Of a stretch of DNA of 64,000 nt, positions 17,218 to 25,969 are shown piece after piece. A program made the translations under genes and the position numbers. The notes below the pieces were generated by a model. The model saw only the letters and a list, made by a program, of their open reading frames with translations. It ran no database searches and was not told the origin of the DNA. Every line of letters starts with the position of its first letter. Positions within the stretch are counted from its first letter, which is position 1. The DNA lies in assembly GCA_038205115.1 (NCBI GenBank), contig JBBRCE010000001.1, positions 261,939-325,938 of the forward strand. The letters are read 5' to 3'. The DNA comes from JBBRCE01 sp038205115. GTDB lineage: Bacteria; Planctomycetota; Planctomycetia; Pirellulales; JBBRCE01.

Positions 17218-18888
17218 ATGTATGAAGCCTACTTTGGGTTGCACCAACGCCCGTTCACCGTTGCGCCGGAGGCGGATCGGTATTTCGCCGCCACCGCGTC
17301 CGAATCTGCACGGATGTCGCTGGCCCGCGCCATCGAGCGAGCCGAAGGCATCGGCCTGTTGATTGGCGCGACCGGTATCGGAAAGACGCTTCTCTGCCGC
17401 GTGCTGGCCACGCAATTCCGCGATCGCTTCCAGGTCGCCATGCTCGCCAGCGGCCGACTTGGCACCCGCCGGGCGCTGCTCCAAGCGATCTTATTCGAGT
17501 TGAACTTGCCTTATCGCGGCATGGAAGAAGGCGAACTGCGGCTGTCGCTGATTGATCACCTTTCGCCACGCGGCGCGGCGCACAACGCTGCCGCCGACGT
17601 TGGACTGGTGCTGATTGTCGACGAAGCCCACACGCTGCCCAGCAAACTGCTGGAAGAATTGCGGATGATCACCAACCTGGTCCGCGACGGTTTGCCGCGC
17701 GTGCGGCTGGTGCTGGCAGGCGGACCGCAATTGGAAGAACGCTTCTCCAGCCCCAAGTTGGAATCGTTTAACCAGCGAGTCGTGGCGCGCTGCTACCTCA
17801 CAGCGTTAAACAAAGACGAAACCGATCAGTTCGTCCGCTCGGCCATTGAATCGTCCGGCGGTGTTGCCAGCGAATTGTTCACTGAAAGCGCGCTGGCGGC
17901 CATCTACGAAGCCTCTGAGGGCATCCCGCGGCTCGTTAACCAAATTTGCGATCACGCACTGATCCTCGCCTGCGCCGGCAATGTGCAACCCATCGAACGC
18001 GCAGGCATTGACGAAGCTTGGGCCGATTTGCAGCAGTTGCCAGCGCCTTGGACGCAAAATCGCAGCGGCACTTCCGCCGCGACAAGTTCCGTCATTGAGT
18101 TCGGCGGCCTCTCCGACGAGCCCAGTGCGGTCCTCTTTCGATCGGACTATGCAAATCAGGCCGTCGAACCGGCCGAACAAGTCGATGCCATCCAGCAGCA
18201 GCTCGAGGGCATCGATGATGAATTCGAACCGGCCGGCAGTATCGGGCCGCAAGTCGAACTCTACTTCGCTGAAGAAAGCAACCCATTCAACGAAATGTTC
18301 CTCGAAGAGGAAGTGATCGTTGACCACTACGCCATGCTCGACTCCGGTTTGCTGCAAAACCTTCCGGTCGTGCGCAGCCGCGAGGGCACGGAACTGGCTG
18401 GCTTGCTTGCGCCGTTCGTGCAACCCCAGCCCAAACCGCGCTTGAGTATCAGCGCACCGACAAGCGCGACATCGGTGCCAGCCCAGCGGCAACCCGCGCC
18501 AATGGCGAAAAGCGGACCGTCCGCCTCGCACGTTTTGCCGGCTGTTGCCGAACAATCGAGTCACCGCGTCGCCGCAAAGGCCGCCGCAACCGTTCCGTCG
18601 CAGGCACCGACCGTTTCCGAGCAGCCTGCGCCAATTGTAATCGCGCCGCGACAGCCGTCGACCGTAGAGCAGCTTCCCGCGAAAAACATTTCGCCGCCCA
18701 AGCCCGTGGCCGCTCCCAGCGACGACTCGCAGGACGACGAAGTTCACCACATACAAGATCACGATCTGATTGTCATTGAAAGCGATCCGGTCGAAAACCT
18801 GGATGCGGAACGCCATCCGGTCCGCATGCAACGTCAGGTGCGCCGTCAAGAGTACCGGCAACTGTTTGCCCGTTTGCGTCGCGGTTAA
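17218..18888 (+). CDS. ExeA/GspA-like AAA ATPase with long C-terminal tail
   Basis: A 556-aa protein. Residues 1-270 are an AAA ATPase of the ExeA group, starting MYEAYFGLHQRPFTVAPEAD as these proteins typically do. Walker A is GATGIGKT (50-57) and Walker B is LVLIVDEAH (130-138). An ATPase of this kind is also a regular member of PEP-CTERM/exosortase polysaccharide loci. Residues about 285-556 are a low-complexity acidic then Ala/Pro/Ser-rich region without a recognised fold and without a transmembrane segment. The next gene, 35 bp downstream, is its probable partner. Confidence 0.85.
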   Translation: MYEAYFGLHQRPFTVAPEADRYFAATASESARMSLARAIERAEGIGLLIGATGIGKTLLCRVLATQFRDRFQVAMLASGRLGTRRALLQAILFELNLPYRGMEEGELRLSLIDHLSPRGAAHNAAADVGLVLIVDEAHTLPSKLLEELRMITNLVRDGLPRVRLVLAGGPQLEERFSSPKLESFNQRVVARCYLTALNKDETDQFVRSAIESSGGVASELFTESALAAIYEASEGIPRLVNQICDHALILACAGNVQPIERAGIDEAWADLQQLPAPWTQNRSGTSAATSSVIEFGGLSDEPSAVLFRSDYANQAVEPAEQVDAIQQQLEGIDDEFEPAGSIGPQVELYFAEESNPFNEMFLEEEVIVDHYAMLDSGLLQNLPVVRSREGTELAGLLAPFVQPQPKPRLSISAPTSATSVPAQRQPAPMAKSGPSASHVLPAVAEQSSHRVAAKAAATVPSQAPTVSEQPAPIVIAPRQPSTVEQLPAKNISPPKPVAAPSDDSQDDEVHHIQDHDLIVIESDPVENLDAERHPVRMQRQVRRQEYRQLFARLRRG

Positions 18889-18923
18889 GCGTTGACCCGA
18901 GTTCCGTTTCGCGAAATATCGCC

Positions 18924-19991
18924 ATGAGCTTGCTCCTCAAAGCATTGCAGCGCGCCCAGCAGCAGAGCACAGCCACGCCCAGTCGACTGGGCGATGACCG
19001 GCAACTTCCTGCCGTAAAATCACCCGAGGCGCTGGCCTCAACGGACGTGTTGCCGACGCACAATGGCGGCACTCAATTGTCGCATGCACCGGCAGTCACT
19101 CACACAAGCGACGAGCCTCTCGCACTCGAACGGACAGTCAATCAACCGCTGCAATCGCAAACCGCTGCGGGCCACGACAATTCCGAGCCATCGCGCGTGT
19201 TAACGCTTGAGCTGAATGCTTGCGAAAGCTTGCCGGACAGTTATCCCGCGAAGCTCGATGCGGCCATCGCTGCCATTGAATCGCTACGTGCGGATGAAGC
19301 GGGGCCGCTGGTGGGCTTGTCGGCAGCCTGCGGCGACGTCGGTGCCGCGCCGCAATCGACGCCATCGCCGGCAAACGTTTTGATGGCAACGCCGAATGTG
19401 GCGCTGATGGACCCCGGCTTGAATTCGTGCGCGGCGGCATTGATTTGCCATGTCGGCAATTCGCCATTTTGCGCCAGCATCTTCGGACTCGATTCCGTCG
19501 CTGACGATCGGTCGTGGCAAGCCGGTCTGGCGACGGCCTTGGGCTCGCAACTGTTCGGCGATGTGCTGCTGATTCACGCCCAATGCGGAACGTTGCCATT
19601 TCGCACGGCAAACGAGGCGGCAGTCATCAACCCTAGCGATTTTTTAGCCGACGATTTTGATCGCGAGCAGGCAATCACCAAGACGGAATACCTGAACCTC
19701 CGCGAGTTGACGTTGCAGTTGCCACTGGATGCGGACGCCCAGCATGCCGCGCAACTCGCGCGGATTGTGCGAGATTGCAAACGCGATTTTCAGGCCGTGC
19801 TGATCGACTGCGGCGTTGGCAACCCCTCTGCGTTGCAGGTCGGCAGCATCGCCCACGCAGGCGACGCCACCGTACTCGCCGTCCCGCTCGGCAAAATCGA
19901 CCACCAGCGCTTGCGTGACGCTGCCGCACAGTTGGTTAAACTCCGCGCGCCTCGCGTCGCCTGCATCGCAGTGCAATCTGCATACGCTTAA
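18924..19991 (+). CDS. Degenerate P-loop (CpsD/ParA-like) protein paired with the ExeA-like ATPase
   Basis: A 355-aa protein. The first residues, MSLLLKALQRAQQQ, resemble the short N-terminal motif of GspB/ExeB-type proteins (MSYILDALKRA-like). Residues about 15-165 are low complexity. The last 190 residues follow the order of a BY-kinase/ParA fold: a strand-helix start, VLLIHAQCG where VLLIDADLR would be expected, AVLIDCGVG as Walker B, and VLAVPLGKIDHQRL near the end. No GKT/GKS Walker A is present, so ATP hydrolysis is unlikely. A scaffold or regulator of the upstream ATPase is my inference. Its stop overlaps the stop of the convergent thiolase. Confidence 0.6.
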   Translation: MSLLLKALQRAQQQSTATPSRLGDDRQLPAVKSPEALASTDVLPTHNGGTQLSHAPAVTHTSDEPLALERTVNQPLQSQTAAGHDNSEPSRVLTLELNACESLPDSYPAKLDAAIAAIESLRADEAGPLVGLSAACGDVGAAPQSTPSPANVLMATPNVALMDPGLNSCAAALICHVGNSPFCASIFGLDSVADDRSWQAGLATALGSQLFGDVLLIHAQCGTLPFRTANEAAVINPSDFLADDFDREQAITKTEYLNLRELTLQLPLDADAQHAAQLARIVRDCKRDFQAVLIDCGVGNPSALQVGSIAHAGDATVLAVPLGKIDHQRLRDAAAQLVKLRAPRVACIAVQSAYA

Positions 19992-21172
19992 TCGCTGACG
20001 CGTTCGACAATCAGGGCCACGGCGTTGCCACCGCCCAGACACAGAGATGCCAATCCGCGCCGCAAGCCGCGCTGCTTCAGTGCGTGCAGTAGCGTGACCA
20101 GCACGCGAGCGCCGCTGGCGCCAATCGGGTGTCCCAAGGCGATGGCACCGCCGTTGATGTTCACCTTATCGCTACTGAGACCGAGCGGTCGCATGCACGC
20201 CAGGCATTGCGCGGCAAAAGCTTCGTTGAGTTCGACCAGGTCGATGTCTGCCAATGTCAAGCGGGCTTTGAGCAGCACTTTCTCAATGGCTGAAACGGGG
20301 GCAATAAACAGCTCCTTGGGCGCCACTCCACTCGTGGCCGCGGCGATCACTTTCGCTTTAATGTCGGCCTTGTATCTACGTGCGATATCGGCCGACGCCA
20401 CAACCAATGCCGCGGCACCGTCGCTGATTTGCGAGGCATTGCCGGCGGTCACCGTGCCATCGCTGGCAAACGCGGCGCGCAGCTTTGCCAGCCCTGCCAA
20501 CGACGAATCGGCACGCGGCCCTTCATCGTGCCGCACAAGGACCTCGGACTTGCCGATCGACGTTTTTACCGCCACAATCTCTTGGTCGAACGTACCAGCA
20601 GTTGTCGCGGCCACCGCACGGCGATGACTCTCGGCGGCAAACGCATCCTGGTCCGCTCGGCTGACTTGGTAGCGGCCAGCAATGTAATCGGCTTCTGTAC
20701 CCATCGCGCAGTTCTCAAAAGCGCACCACAGGCCGTCGTGCAGCATCGAGTCGATCGCAGTTTGATTGCCGAATTTCCAACCCGCGCGCACGCCTGGCAG
20801 TAAGTGGGGCGCGCGGCTCATGCTTTCCATACCGCCGGCGACAATCAGTCTGGCATCGCCGGAGCGAATGGCTTGATCGGCCAGCATGACCGCCTTCAAA
20901 CCGGAGCCGCAGACCTTGTTGATTGTCAACGCCGCCACGGCATCTGGCAGCCCGGCTTGCAGCGCAGCCTGACGAGCCGGCGCTTGCCCCACGCCAGCAG
21001 TCAGCACGTTGCCCATGATGACTTCGTCGACCTGCGCCGGATCAACGCCTGCGCGGCGGATCGCTTCGGCGATGGCCACCGCGCCCAGTTGGGGCGCGGT
21101 CAATCCCGACAAGCCACCGAGCAATTTGCCAATGGGCGTCCGACAACCGGCCAACAGAAAGCTTTCCGCCAC
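19988..21172 (-). CDS. Acetyl-CoA acetyltransferase (thiolase)
   Basis: A 394-aa thiolase II, standard length, converting two acetyl-CoA to acetoacetyl-CoA or the reverse. The acyl-accepting Cys88 is in NKVCGSGLKAV, the catalytic His is in GHPIGASGARV and the second Cys in SLCLGGGNAVALI. MESMSRAPHLLPGVR is also typical. It begins with GTG preceded by GAGGTGG. It lies 79 bp after the glycerate kinase gene, same strand, and converges with the upstream plus-strand gene, sharing three bases. Whether it serves degradation or biosynthesis cannot be told from sequence. Confidence 0.95.
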   Translation of the reverse strand: MAESFLLAGCRTPIGKLLGGLSGLTAPQLGAVAIAEAIRRAGVDPAQVDEVIMGNVLTAGVGQAPARQAALQAGLPDAVAALTINKVCGSGLKAVMLADQAIRSGDARLIVAGGMESMSRAPHLLPGVRAGWKFGNQTAIDSMLHDGLWCAFENCAMGTEADYIAGRYQVSRADQDAFAAESHRRAVAATTAGTFDQEIVAVKTSIGKSEVLVRHDEGPRADSSLAGLAKLRAAFASDGTVTAGNASQISDGAAALVVASADIARRYKADIKAKVIAAATSGVAPKELFIAPVSAIEKVLLKARLTLADIDLVELNEAFAAQCLACMRPLGLSSDKVNINGGAIALGHPIGASGARVLVTLLHALKQRGLRRGLASLCLGGGNAVALIVERVSD

Positions 21173-21251
21173 GGTGCCACCTCGCGAGTTTTTGACTGCC
21201 GTTCAGAATCTTGCCCGCCAAAATTATACGCGGCATTTCGGCGAATGGCAT

Positions 21252-22661
21252 TCAACGCGACGCTGGCGTCTGTCGTTTGCCGACGACCACCACACGCAAA
21301 TCGCAAACGTTCGTGTGCGTGGGTCCGGTTTTGATCAGGCTGCCGGTCCGCTGGAAAAAGTGATAAGCGTCGTTGCGGCGCAGATAATCCGCTGCGTCGA
21401 GCGCTTGCTGGCTTGCGGCGCAAAGAACGGTTGCATCGCACCACGCGCCGGCAGCGTCGGTGGGGCCATCTTCGCCATCGGTGCCGGCGGAGAGTACCAC
21501 AATGTCGTCCGCGTTGTGCTGCCGGAGTTCCAGCATGGCGGCCAGCACCAATTGCTGGTTCCGCCCGCCAAGTCCACGAATCGCAGTGTCGGCCAACCGC
21601 ACGACGCTTTCGCCGCCTGAAATTAAGCAGTCGGTGCCGGGCGAATCGCGCATTGTGACGGCCATTTGCGCTAGGTGGCGGCCGATCGGTTCCGAATCGC
21701 CTTCAAGTTGCGTGGCGGCAGACATGGCATGCGAATACCCTAGCCGCTCCGCCTCGATTCCAGCCGAGTCAACAGCTAACGCATTATTGCCAATCACCAG
21801 GTTGATGACGCGGGCGGGATCGAAGGCCTCAAGTGATGCTTGCGATGTAACCCGCGCCTTACGCGACAAAAAGTCGAATATCCGTGGTGCAATGCCGGCC
21901 TCGTGGGCGCCAAACTGCTCAAGCACGTCAATTGCCTGCTGAGGACTCGATCGATCTGGCACTGTCGGGCCGGATGCGATCACGTCCAACGGGTCGCCAA
22001 TCACATCCGAAATGATCAAAGCCACGAGCTTGCCGGCGGCACATGCGCGTGCTAACCCGCCGCCCTTAATCCGACTGAGTTGTTTCCGAACGGTATTGAG
22101 TTGAGAGATATTCGCGCCCGCCGCGCTCAAAAACTGCGTGATGGCGAATTTATCGGCCAGCGAAATTCCTGCCGCAGGCGACGGTAACAGCGCCGATCCG
22201 CCGCCGGAGATCAGCGCCAGGCAAAGATCCCGCGGTCCCAGCGACGCAGTGATTTTCAGAATCGCCGCGGCGCCCGCTACGCCCTCCGCAGTCGGTTCGT
22301 TACATCCCGCCGGTCGCGCGGCATGCAAGTGAATACGTTGCAGTGTTGTCACGCAATCCGCCGGTACATTAATCCAACCGACAAGCTGCTTTGCGTTCAT
22401 CAGCGGCGGGCCAAGAACGTCTTCAACCGCGGCGGCCATGCCCGCGCCCGCTTTGCCAGCGCCGACGACGGCAATTCGGTCGATCGAACGCAAATCGAGT
22501 TCGTGCAGCGGGCCATCGTCGCTGCCGAAAAGCAGCCAGTGTCCATTGACTCTGAGATTCTGCCGCACGAGCTGATCCGAGCGTACGGCGGCCAGACCGG
22601 CTTGCCAAATTCGCAGCGCGTCATCCAGCAGACGCGGGGTGCGGGTCGAGCGATTTTCCAT
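21252..22661 (-). CDS. Glycerate 2-kinase (GckA/MOFRL family)
   Basis: About 469 aa from the ATG at 22661; a GTG at 22697 gives 481 aa and neither has a good Shine-Dalgarno. The DUF4147 N-terminal domain has VVGAGKAGAGMAAAVE, CLALISGGGSALLPSPA and NTVRKQLSRIKGGGLARAC, then LIISDVIGDPLDVIASGPT. The C-terminal MOFRL domain has DCLISGGESVVRL, GLGGRNQQLVLAAML and LSAGTDGEDGPTDAAGAWCD. The family phosphorylates D-glycerate to 2-phosphoglycerate. It is followed by the thiolase gene, with no obvious pathway link. Confidence 0.92.
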   Translation of the reverse strand: MENRSTRTPRLLDDALRIWQAGLAAVRSDQLVRQNLRVNGHWLLFGSDDGPLHELDLRSIDRIAVVGAGKAGAGMAAAVEDVLGPPLMNAKQLVGWINVPADCVTTLQRIHLHAARPAGCNEPTAEGVAGAAAILKITASLGPRDLCLALISGGGSALLPSPAAGISLADKFAITQFLSAAGANISQLNTVRKQLSRIKGGGLARACAAGKLVALIISDVIGDPLDVIASGPTVPDRSSPQQAIDVLEQFGAHEAGIAPRIFDFLSRKARVTSQASLEAFDPARVINLVIGNNALAVDSAGIEAERLGYSHAMSAATQLEGDSEPIGRHLAQMAVTMRDSPGTDCLISGGESVVRLADTAIRGLGGRNQQLVLAAMLELRQHNADDIVVLSAGTDGEDGPTDAAGAWCDATVLCAASQQALDAADYLRRNDAYHFFQRTGSLIKTGPTHTNVCDLRVVVVGKRQTPASR

Positions 22662-22985
22662 TTGGAGGTTCCAAAAGATTGCCCGCCAGCTAGCCACGGA
22701 TCATGCGGGCACGCAGCAAGCTGGCCTCGATTCTATCGGCAGTATATCGGACTTGTGACGAGAATACTTCGGCGGGCGATCACTCCAGAACACTCGGCCT
22801 CGGAGATGCGGCGGCCCAGCAGATCGTCCCGATGGTTCGCGTTGAATCATCGGGCAGGTGCTCGCGAAGAAAGTTGCGAAAGGCAGAATCCGTTGATGAG
22901 TTCGGATCATTTCTCGATCAGGTGTATCTCGGGGAGTTGACCGTTGCGTTGGGATCGGCTACTTTCGCGGTCTGTGCTTTGGTGG
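22662..22985. other. Intergenic stretch before the cobalamin riboswitch
   Basis: These 324 bp separate the divergent glycerate kinase gene from the riboswitch. I see no gene. A promoter for the riboswitch transcript must lie here, but none stands out. Confidence 0.35.
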
Positions 22986-22989
22986 TCGG

Positions 22990-23215
22990 TGGTGCTAATG
23001 TTCAGCGCCATCGACATTGAACAGGGAACTCCGGTGCAATTCCGGGACGGCCCCGCCGCTGTAACCGAGCGTAGCACAAAACGTCGCCTCAAACGGCCAT
23101 TGTCGAGGTGTGTCTGCGGACGCACACCGATGAGAAGGCCAGGCGTTTTGGCTCGGAAGTCAGAAGACCTACCAAGCGAATTTTTGCTGCCTGCGACGAG
23201 GGATCGCAGACGGTA
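22990..23215 (+). promoter_or_regulatory. Cobalamin (B12) riboswitch
   Basis: The conserved core is present: GGGAACTCCGGTGCAATTCC (from 23024), then CCCCGCCGCTGTAACC (23051-23066), and the 3' B12-box segment GGAAGTCAGAAGACCT (23155-23170). A P2-like stem GTTCA/TGAAC lies at 23000-23022. After the core the hairpin CTGCGA/TCGCAG (about 23190-23208) is placed like P13, whose loop can kiss L5. It ends about 150 nt before the start of the PEP-CTERM gene, which is the only plus-strand gene it can control. AdoCbl or another cobalamin would be expected to lower expression. Confidence 0.93.
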
Positions 23216-23367
23216 ACGGTGTTTTACTTTTGACGCCTAACGTTTCGGTCGCCGCGCCCGCTGCATGATCTGCGCGAATTAACGCGCAAAATTACGCGCC
23301 GTTCGCACAACCGACTGACCAGCCTCAATTGTACTTGCACCAGTCCCATTTTTACGGGAGATGCGTG

Positions 23368-24231
23368 ATGTCTGTTTTTTCACAGTACGGTTGTTGCGTT
23401 GCACCGCGTTTTGCACTCACCATGGCGCTGGCGATGTGCCTGGGAGTATTGACTCCGGCCGCGTCTGCCGGACCGTTCGCTCCGGCCGCGGGCCAACCTG
23501 GATCGGACGCCATTCCCTTCAACAGCCCCAAGATCGTCGAATGGGCAACCGGCGCGACCGTAATTCGCGGACCGCAAGACATTTCCAACCCCGGCGCAGG
23601 TCTGGCCACGTTTGGCAGCGCCAGCGATGCGCTAGGACCGGCGGATGGCGCTTCGGTCGTTAGCCTGGGCGATGGCGGTTCGATTACGCTGACGTTCGAT
23701 CGGCCAATTGTGAATGGTACGGGGCCCGATTTTGCCGTTTTCGAAAATGGCTTTATCGATAGCTTTTTAGAACTCGGTTTTGTCGAAGTCAGCACCGACG
23801 GCACGCACTTTGTGCGATTTCCATCGATCTCGCTCACGCAAACCAGCACGCAGATGGACAACTCGGGCGGAATGGATCCAACAAACTTATTCAATTTGGC
23901 CGGCAAGTATCGGGTCAAGTTCGGCACGCCATTCGATTTGAGCGACGTGGCCGGACTCTCGCCACTGGTGGATGTCGACGACATTCATTACGTCCGCGTG
24001 ATCGATGTAGTGGGTTCGATTAACCCGCTCTATGCCACGTTTGACTCGCAAGGCCACATCGTCAACGATCCGTGGCCTACGGCATTCGCATCCGGCGGTT
24101 TCGATTTTGACGCCGTCGCTGTCACGAGCGTGCCGGAGCCTTCTGGCGCAGTGCTGCTGAGTGGCGCAATACTTTGTTTGGCGTGCATCAAAATGCTGCG
24201 GCGCCGCGATTCTGTTTCATCGCCGATCTAG
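23368..24231 (+). CDS. PEP-CTERM cell-surface protein under B12 riboswitch control
   Basis: A 287-aa protein from the ATG at 23368, with GGGAG 9 nt upstream. Residues 1-35 are a signal peptide ending ASA before GPFAP. The body contains a conserved-looking block: GGSITLTFDRPIVNG, FAVFENGFIDSFLELGFVEV, DPTNLFNLAGKYRVKFGTPF, HYVRVIDVVGS and ASGGFDFDAVAV. The C-terminus is a classic PEP-CTERM: VPEPSGAVLLSGAI, a transmembrane helix and RRR, processed by an exosortase encoded elsewhere. The riboswitch suggests a role in cobalamin capture at the surface; I recall similar FAVFENGF proteins near B12 transport genes, but no transport gene is adjacent here. Confidence 0.88.
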   Translation: MSVFSQYGCCVAPRFALTMALAMCLGVLTPAASAGPFAPAAGQPGSDAIPFNSPKIVEWATGATVIRGPQDISNPGAGLATFGSASDALGPADGASVVSLGDGGSITLTFDRPIVNGTGPDFAVFENGFIDSFLELGFVEVSTDGTHFVRFPSISLTQTSTQMDNSGGMDPTNLFNLAGKYRVKFGTPFDLSDVAGLSPLVDVDDIHYVRVIDVVGSINPLYATFDSQGHIVNDPWPTAFASGGFDFDAVAVTSVPEPSGAVLLSGAILCLACIKMLRRRDSVSSPI

Positions 24232-24378
24232 CGGACATCGAGCGGTTGAAACAATTCAAGCGAGAATGGCAGTTGTCTGGCAAACGGGCTGAAGTTTCGA
24301 ATCGAGCGGGCCGCTGTCGACGAGCGACTCGACTGGATTACGCGATTCGACGAGTTAAAGAGTCAAGTGTCCGGCGCG

Positions 24379-25914
24379 CTATCGCTGGATTTGCCCGCTC
24401 GGCGTGCGTGCCGTGGTATCCGGCCGATCGCCGCGCGCTTCGTCCGCCGGGAGCAACAGGATCGTGCCTGGACGGACGAAGTCAAAATCCTCGCTCAGCG
24501 TGTCGCGATTCAACTCGTAGATTTCCGTCCAGCGCGATGCCTTGCCTAGTTGGAAGCGAGCGATATCGAACATGGTATCGCCCTGCTGCACGGTGTAGCT
24601 GCGCGTGCCAGGGCGAAGTTTGGCGCTGACATTGGTCATGTGCGTACCAGCAACTGCCGCCGGCTTCCGCGCCTTGGGCGTCAGGTCCGGATAATTCTTT
24701 TGCAGCACGGCCAGATCGGGCGTGCGAATCGTGTCGCCAACGGCCAGATCGGGGCGTGGATATTCGCGATGGTTATACTCGTGCAGCGCTTTATAAAACG
24801 CACCGTTACCGTAAACTCGCTGCGTGATCGTCCACCAGTTGTCGTTAGGCTGAACGACGTATTTGTCGTCTTTGCGAGCGGCGGTGGCCGTACCGCTCTC
24901 GGCCGAAGAAACACCGGCCGCAACGGCTGCCGGCGGCAGCACGCCCGGAAGCGTTGCAGGCGGCTGATAGCGTGGGCGCACTTCGTTTGCCGGCGCGTAT
25001 TGGGGTTCGGCAGCCAAACGTGATTGCGGCTGCCCGAACCGCGATTGATCTGGGTAAGCCGGTGGGTAGGCACCATCAACCGGAGGCAACGATGTCGCGT
25101 CGTTGCGCGGCGGGGGAGGCGGCAAACTGGCGGGTCCGCTCACGACCGGAATCCGCGTATCCATTTCCGGACGCTGCCAAGGCACGGAACCGGCTGGCGG
25201 AGGATCCATGCCTTGCACGTTATCGGCCGCCTGTTGAACGGCCGAGTCGCGGCGAATCGGTCGCGCGTCGACAACGGGCAGGGGGGCCGGCTCTTGCGGT
25301 TCCTGATCGTCCGGGGTTGCCTTCATCATGACCCGCGTGCCGGAACCCATGTTGCTGGACTGCGGCCCCAGCGGCAGAGTCGAGATGTCTGGCGGCGTGG
25401 TTTCCGCTGCGCTGGCCGGCGCGGTGGCAATGGTGGGCGACTGTTGATTTTCTGGCGCGAGCACGTCAACGGCATCCGTCGTGTCCCGCTGTACGACGAC
25501 CGACTGCCTGGCGGCCGGTAAATCGGCGGCGTCGGCCGCCAGCGGATCCGCTTGGGCTAAATCGTGCGCCGGCATGATCGAGGCCGAGTTTTGCGCGCTG
25601 CGAAATTCCAGATTATCTTGCGGATGTCGCGGCGCTTTTGCGCGAAATCCGCCGCCCGCCGTCGATGCTAGATAATCCGGCGTGGTCTCGGGCGAAACTT
25701 TGACGACGGTGGGCCGATCGACGGTCGGCGGGGCAAGATCGTTTTTTCCGCCCGCGCCGTGGGCGTCGCGTGGCAGATCGATCCGCGCCTGAGCGCCGGT
25801 CGACTCGCCGTCCGCGGCGGTCAGGCGATGGTAAATCGCGCCACCCAGGCAAAGCGTCAAGACGCCCAACGCACTGAGCCAAAGCGTCACTTCGAGTTTT
25901 GCGTTTTTACCCAT
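24379..25914 (-). CDS. Membrane-anchored LysM protein
   Basis: 511 aa from the ATG at 25914, preceded by GGAGGAGG. An uncleaved transmembrane anchor lies at residues about 8-30 (LEVTLWLSALGVLTLCLGGA). A long Pro/Ala/Asp-rich, probably disordered stretch fills about 35-365. Two LysM-like modules end the protein: YVVQPNDNWWTITQRVYGNG (about 365-425) and YTVQQGDTMFDIARFQLGKA (about 445-500). LysM domains bind N-acetylglucosamine polymers such as peptidoglycan. It lies 55 bp downstream of rsmH, the place that ftsL and ftsI take in division clusters, which hints at a cell-envelope role. Confidence 0.85.
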   Translation of the reverse strand: MGKNAKLEVTLWLSALGVLTLCLGGAIYHRLTAADGESTGAQARIDLPRDAHGAGGKNDLAPPTVDRPTVVKVSPETTPDYLASTAGGGFRAKAPRHPQDNLEFRSAQNSASIMPAHDLAQADPLAADAADLPAARQSVVVQRDTTDAVDVLAPENQQSPTIATAPASAAETTPPDISTLPLGPQSSNMGSGTRVMMKATPDDQEPQEPAPLPVVDARPIRRDSAVQQAADNVQGMDPPPAGSVPWQRPEMDTRIPVVSGPASLPPPPPRNDATSLPPVDGAYPPAYPDQSRFGQPQSRLAAEPQYAPANEVRPRYQPPATLPGVLPPAAVAAGVSSAESGTATAARKDDKYVVQPNDNWWTITQRVYGNGAFYKALHEYNHREYPRPDLAVGDTIRTPDLAVLQKNYPDLTPKARKPAAVAGTHMTNVSAKLRPGTRSYTVQQGDTMFDIARFQLGKASRWTEIYELNRDTLSEDFDFVRPGTILLLPADEARGDRPDTTARTPSGQIQR

Positions 25915-25969
25915 GATGGCCTCCTCCATGAGGCAGTCGGATTCCAACTGATTTTATCGAACTGTGCCG

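Noticed and set aside
17806..18861. 351-aa open frame antisense to the ExeA-like ATPase
   Set aside because: Shadow of a recognised AAA ATPase with no motif of its own.
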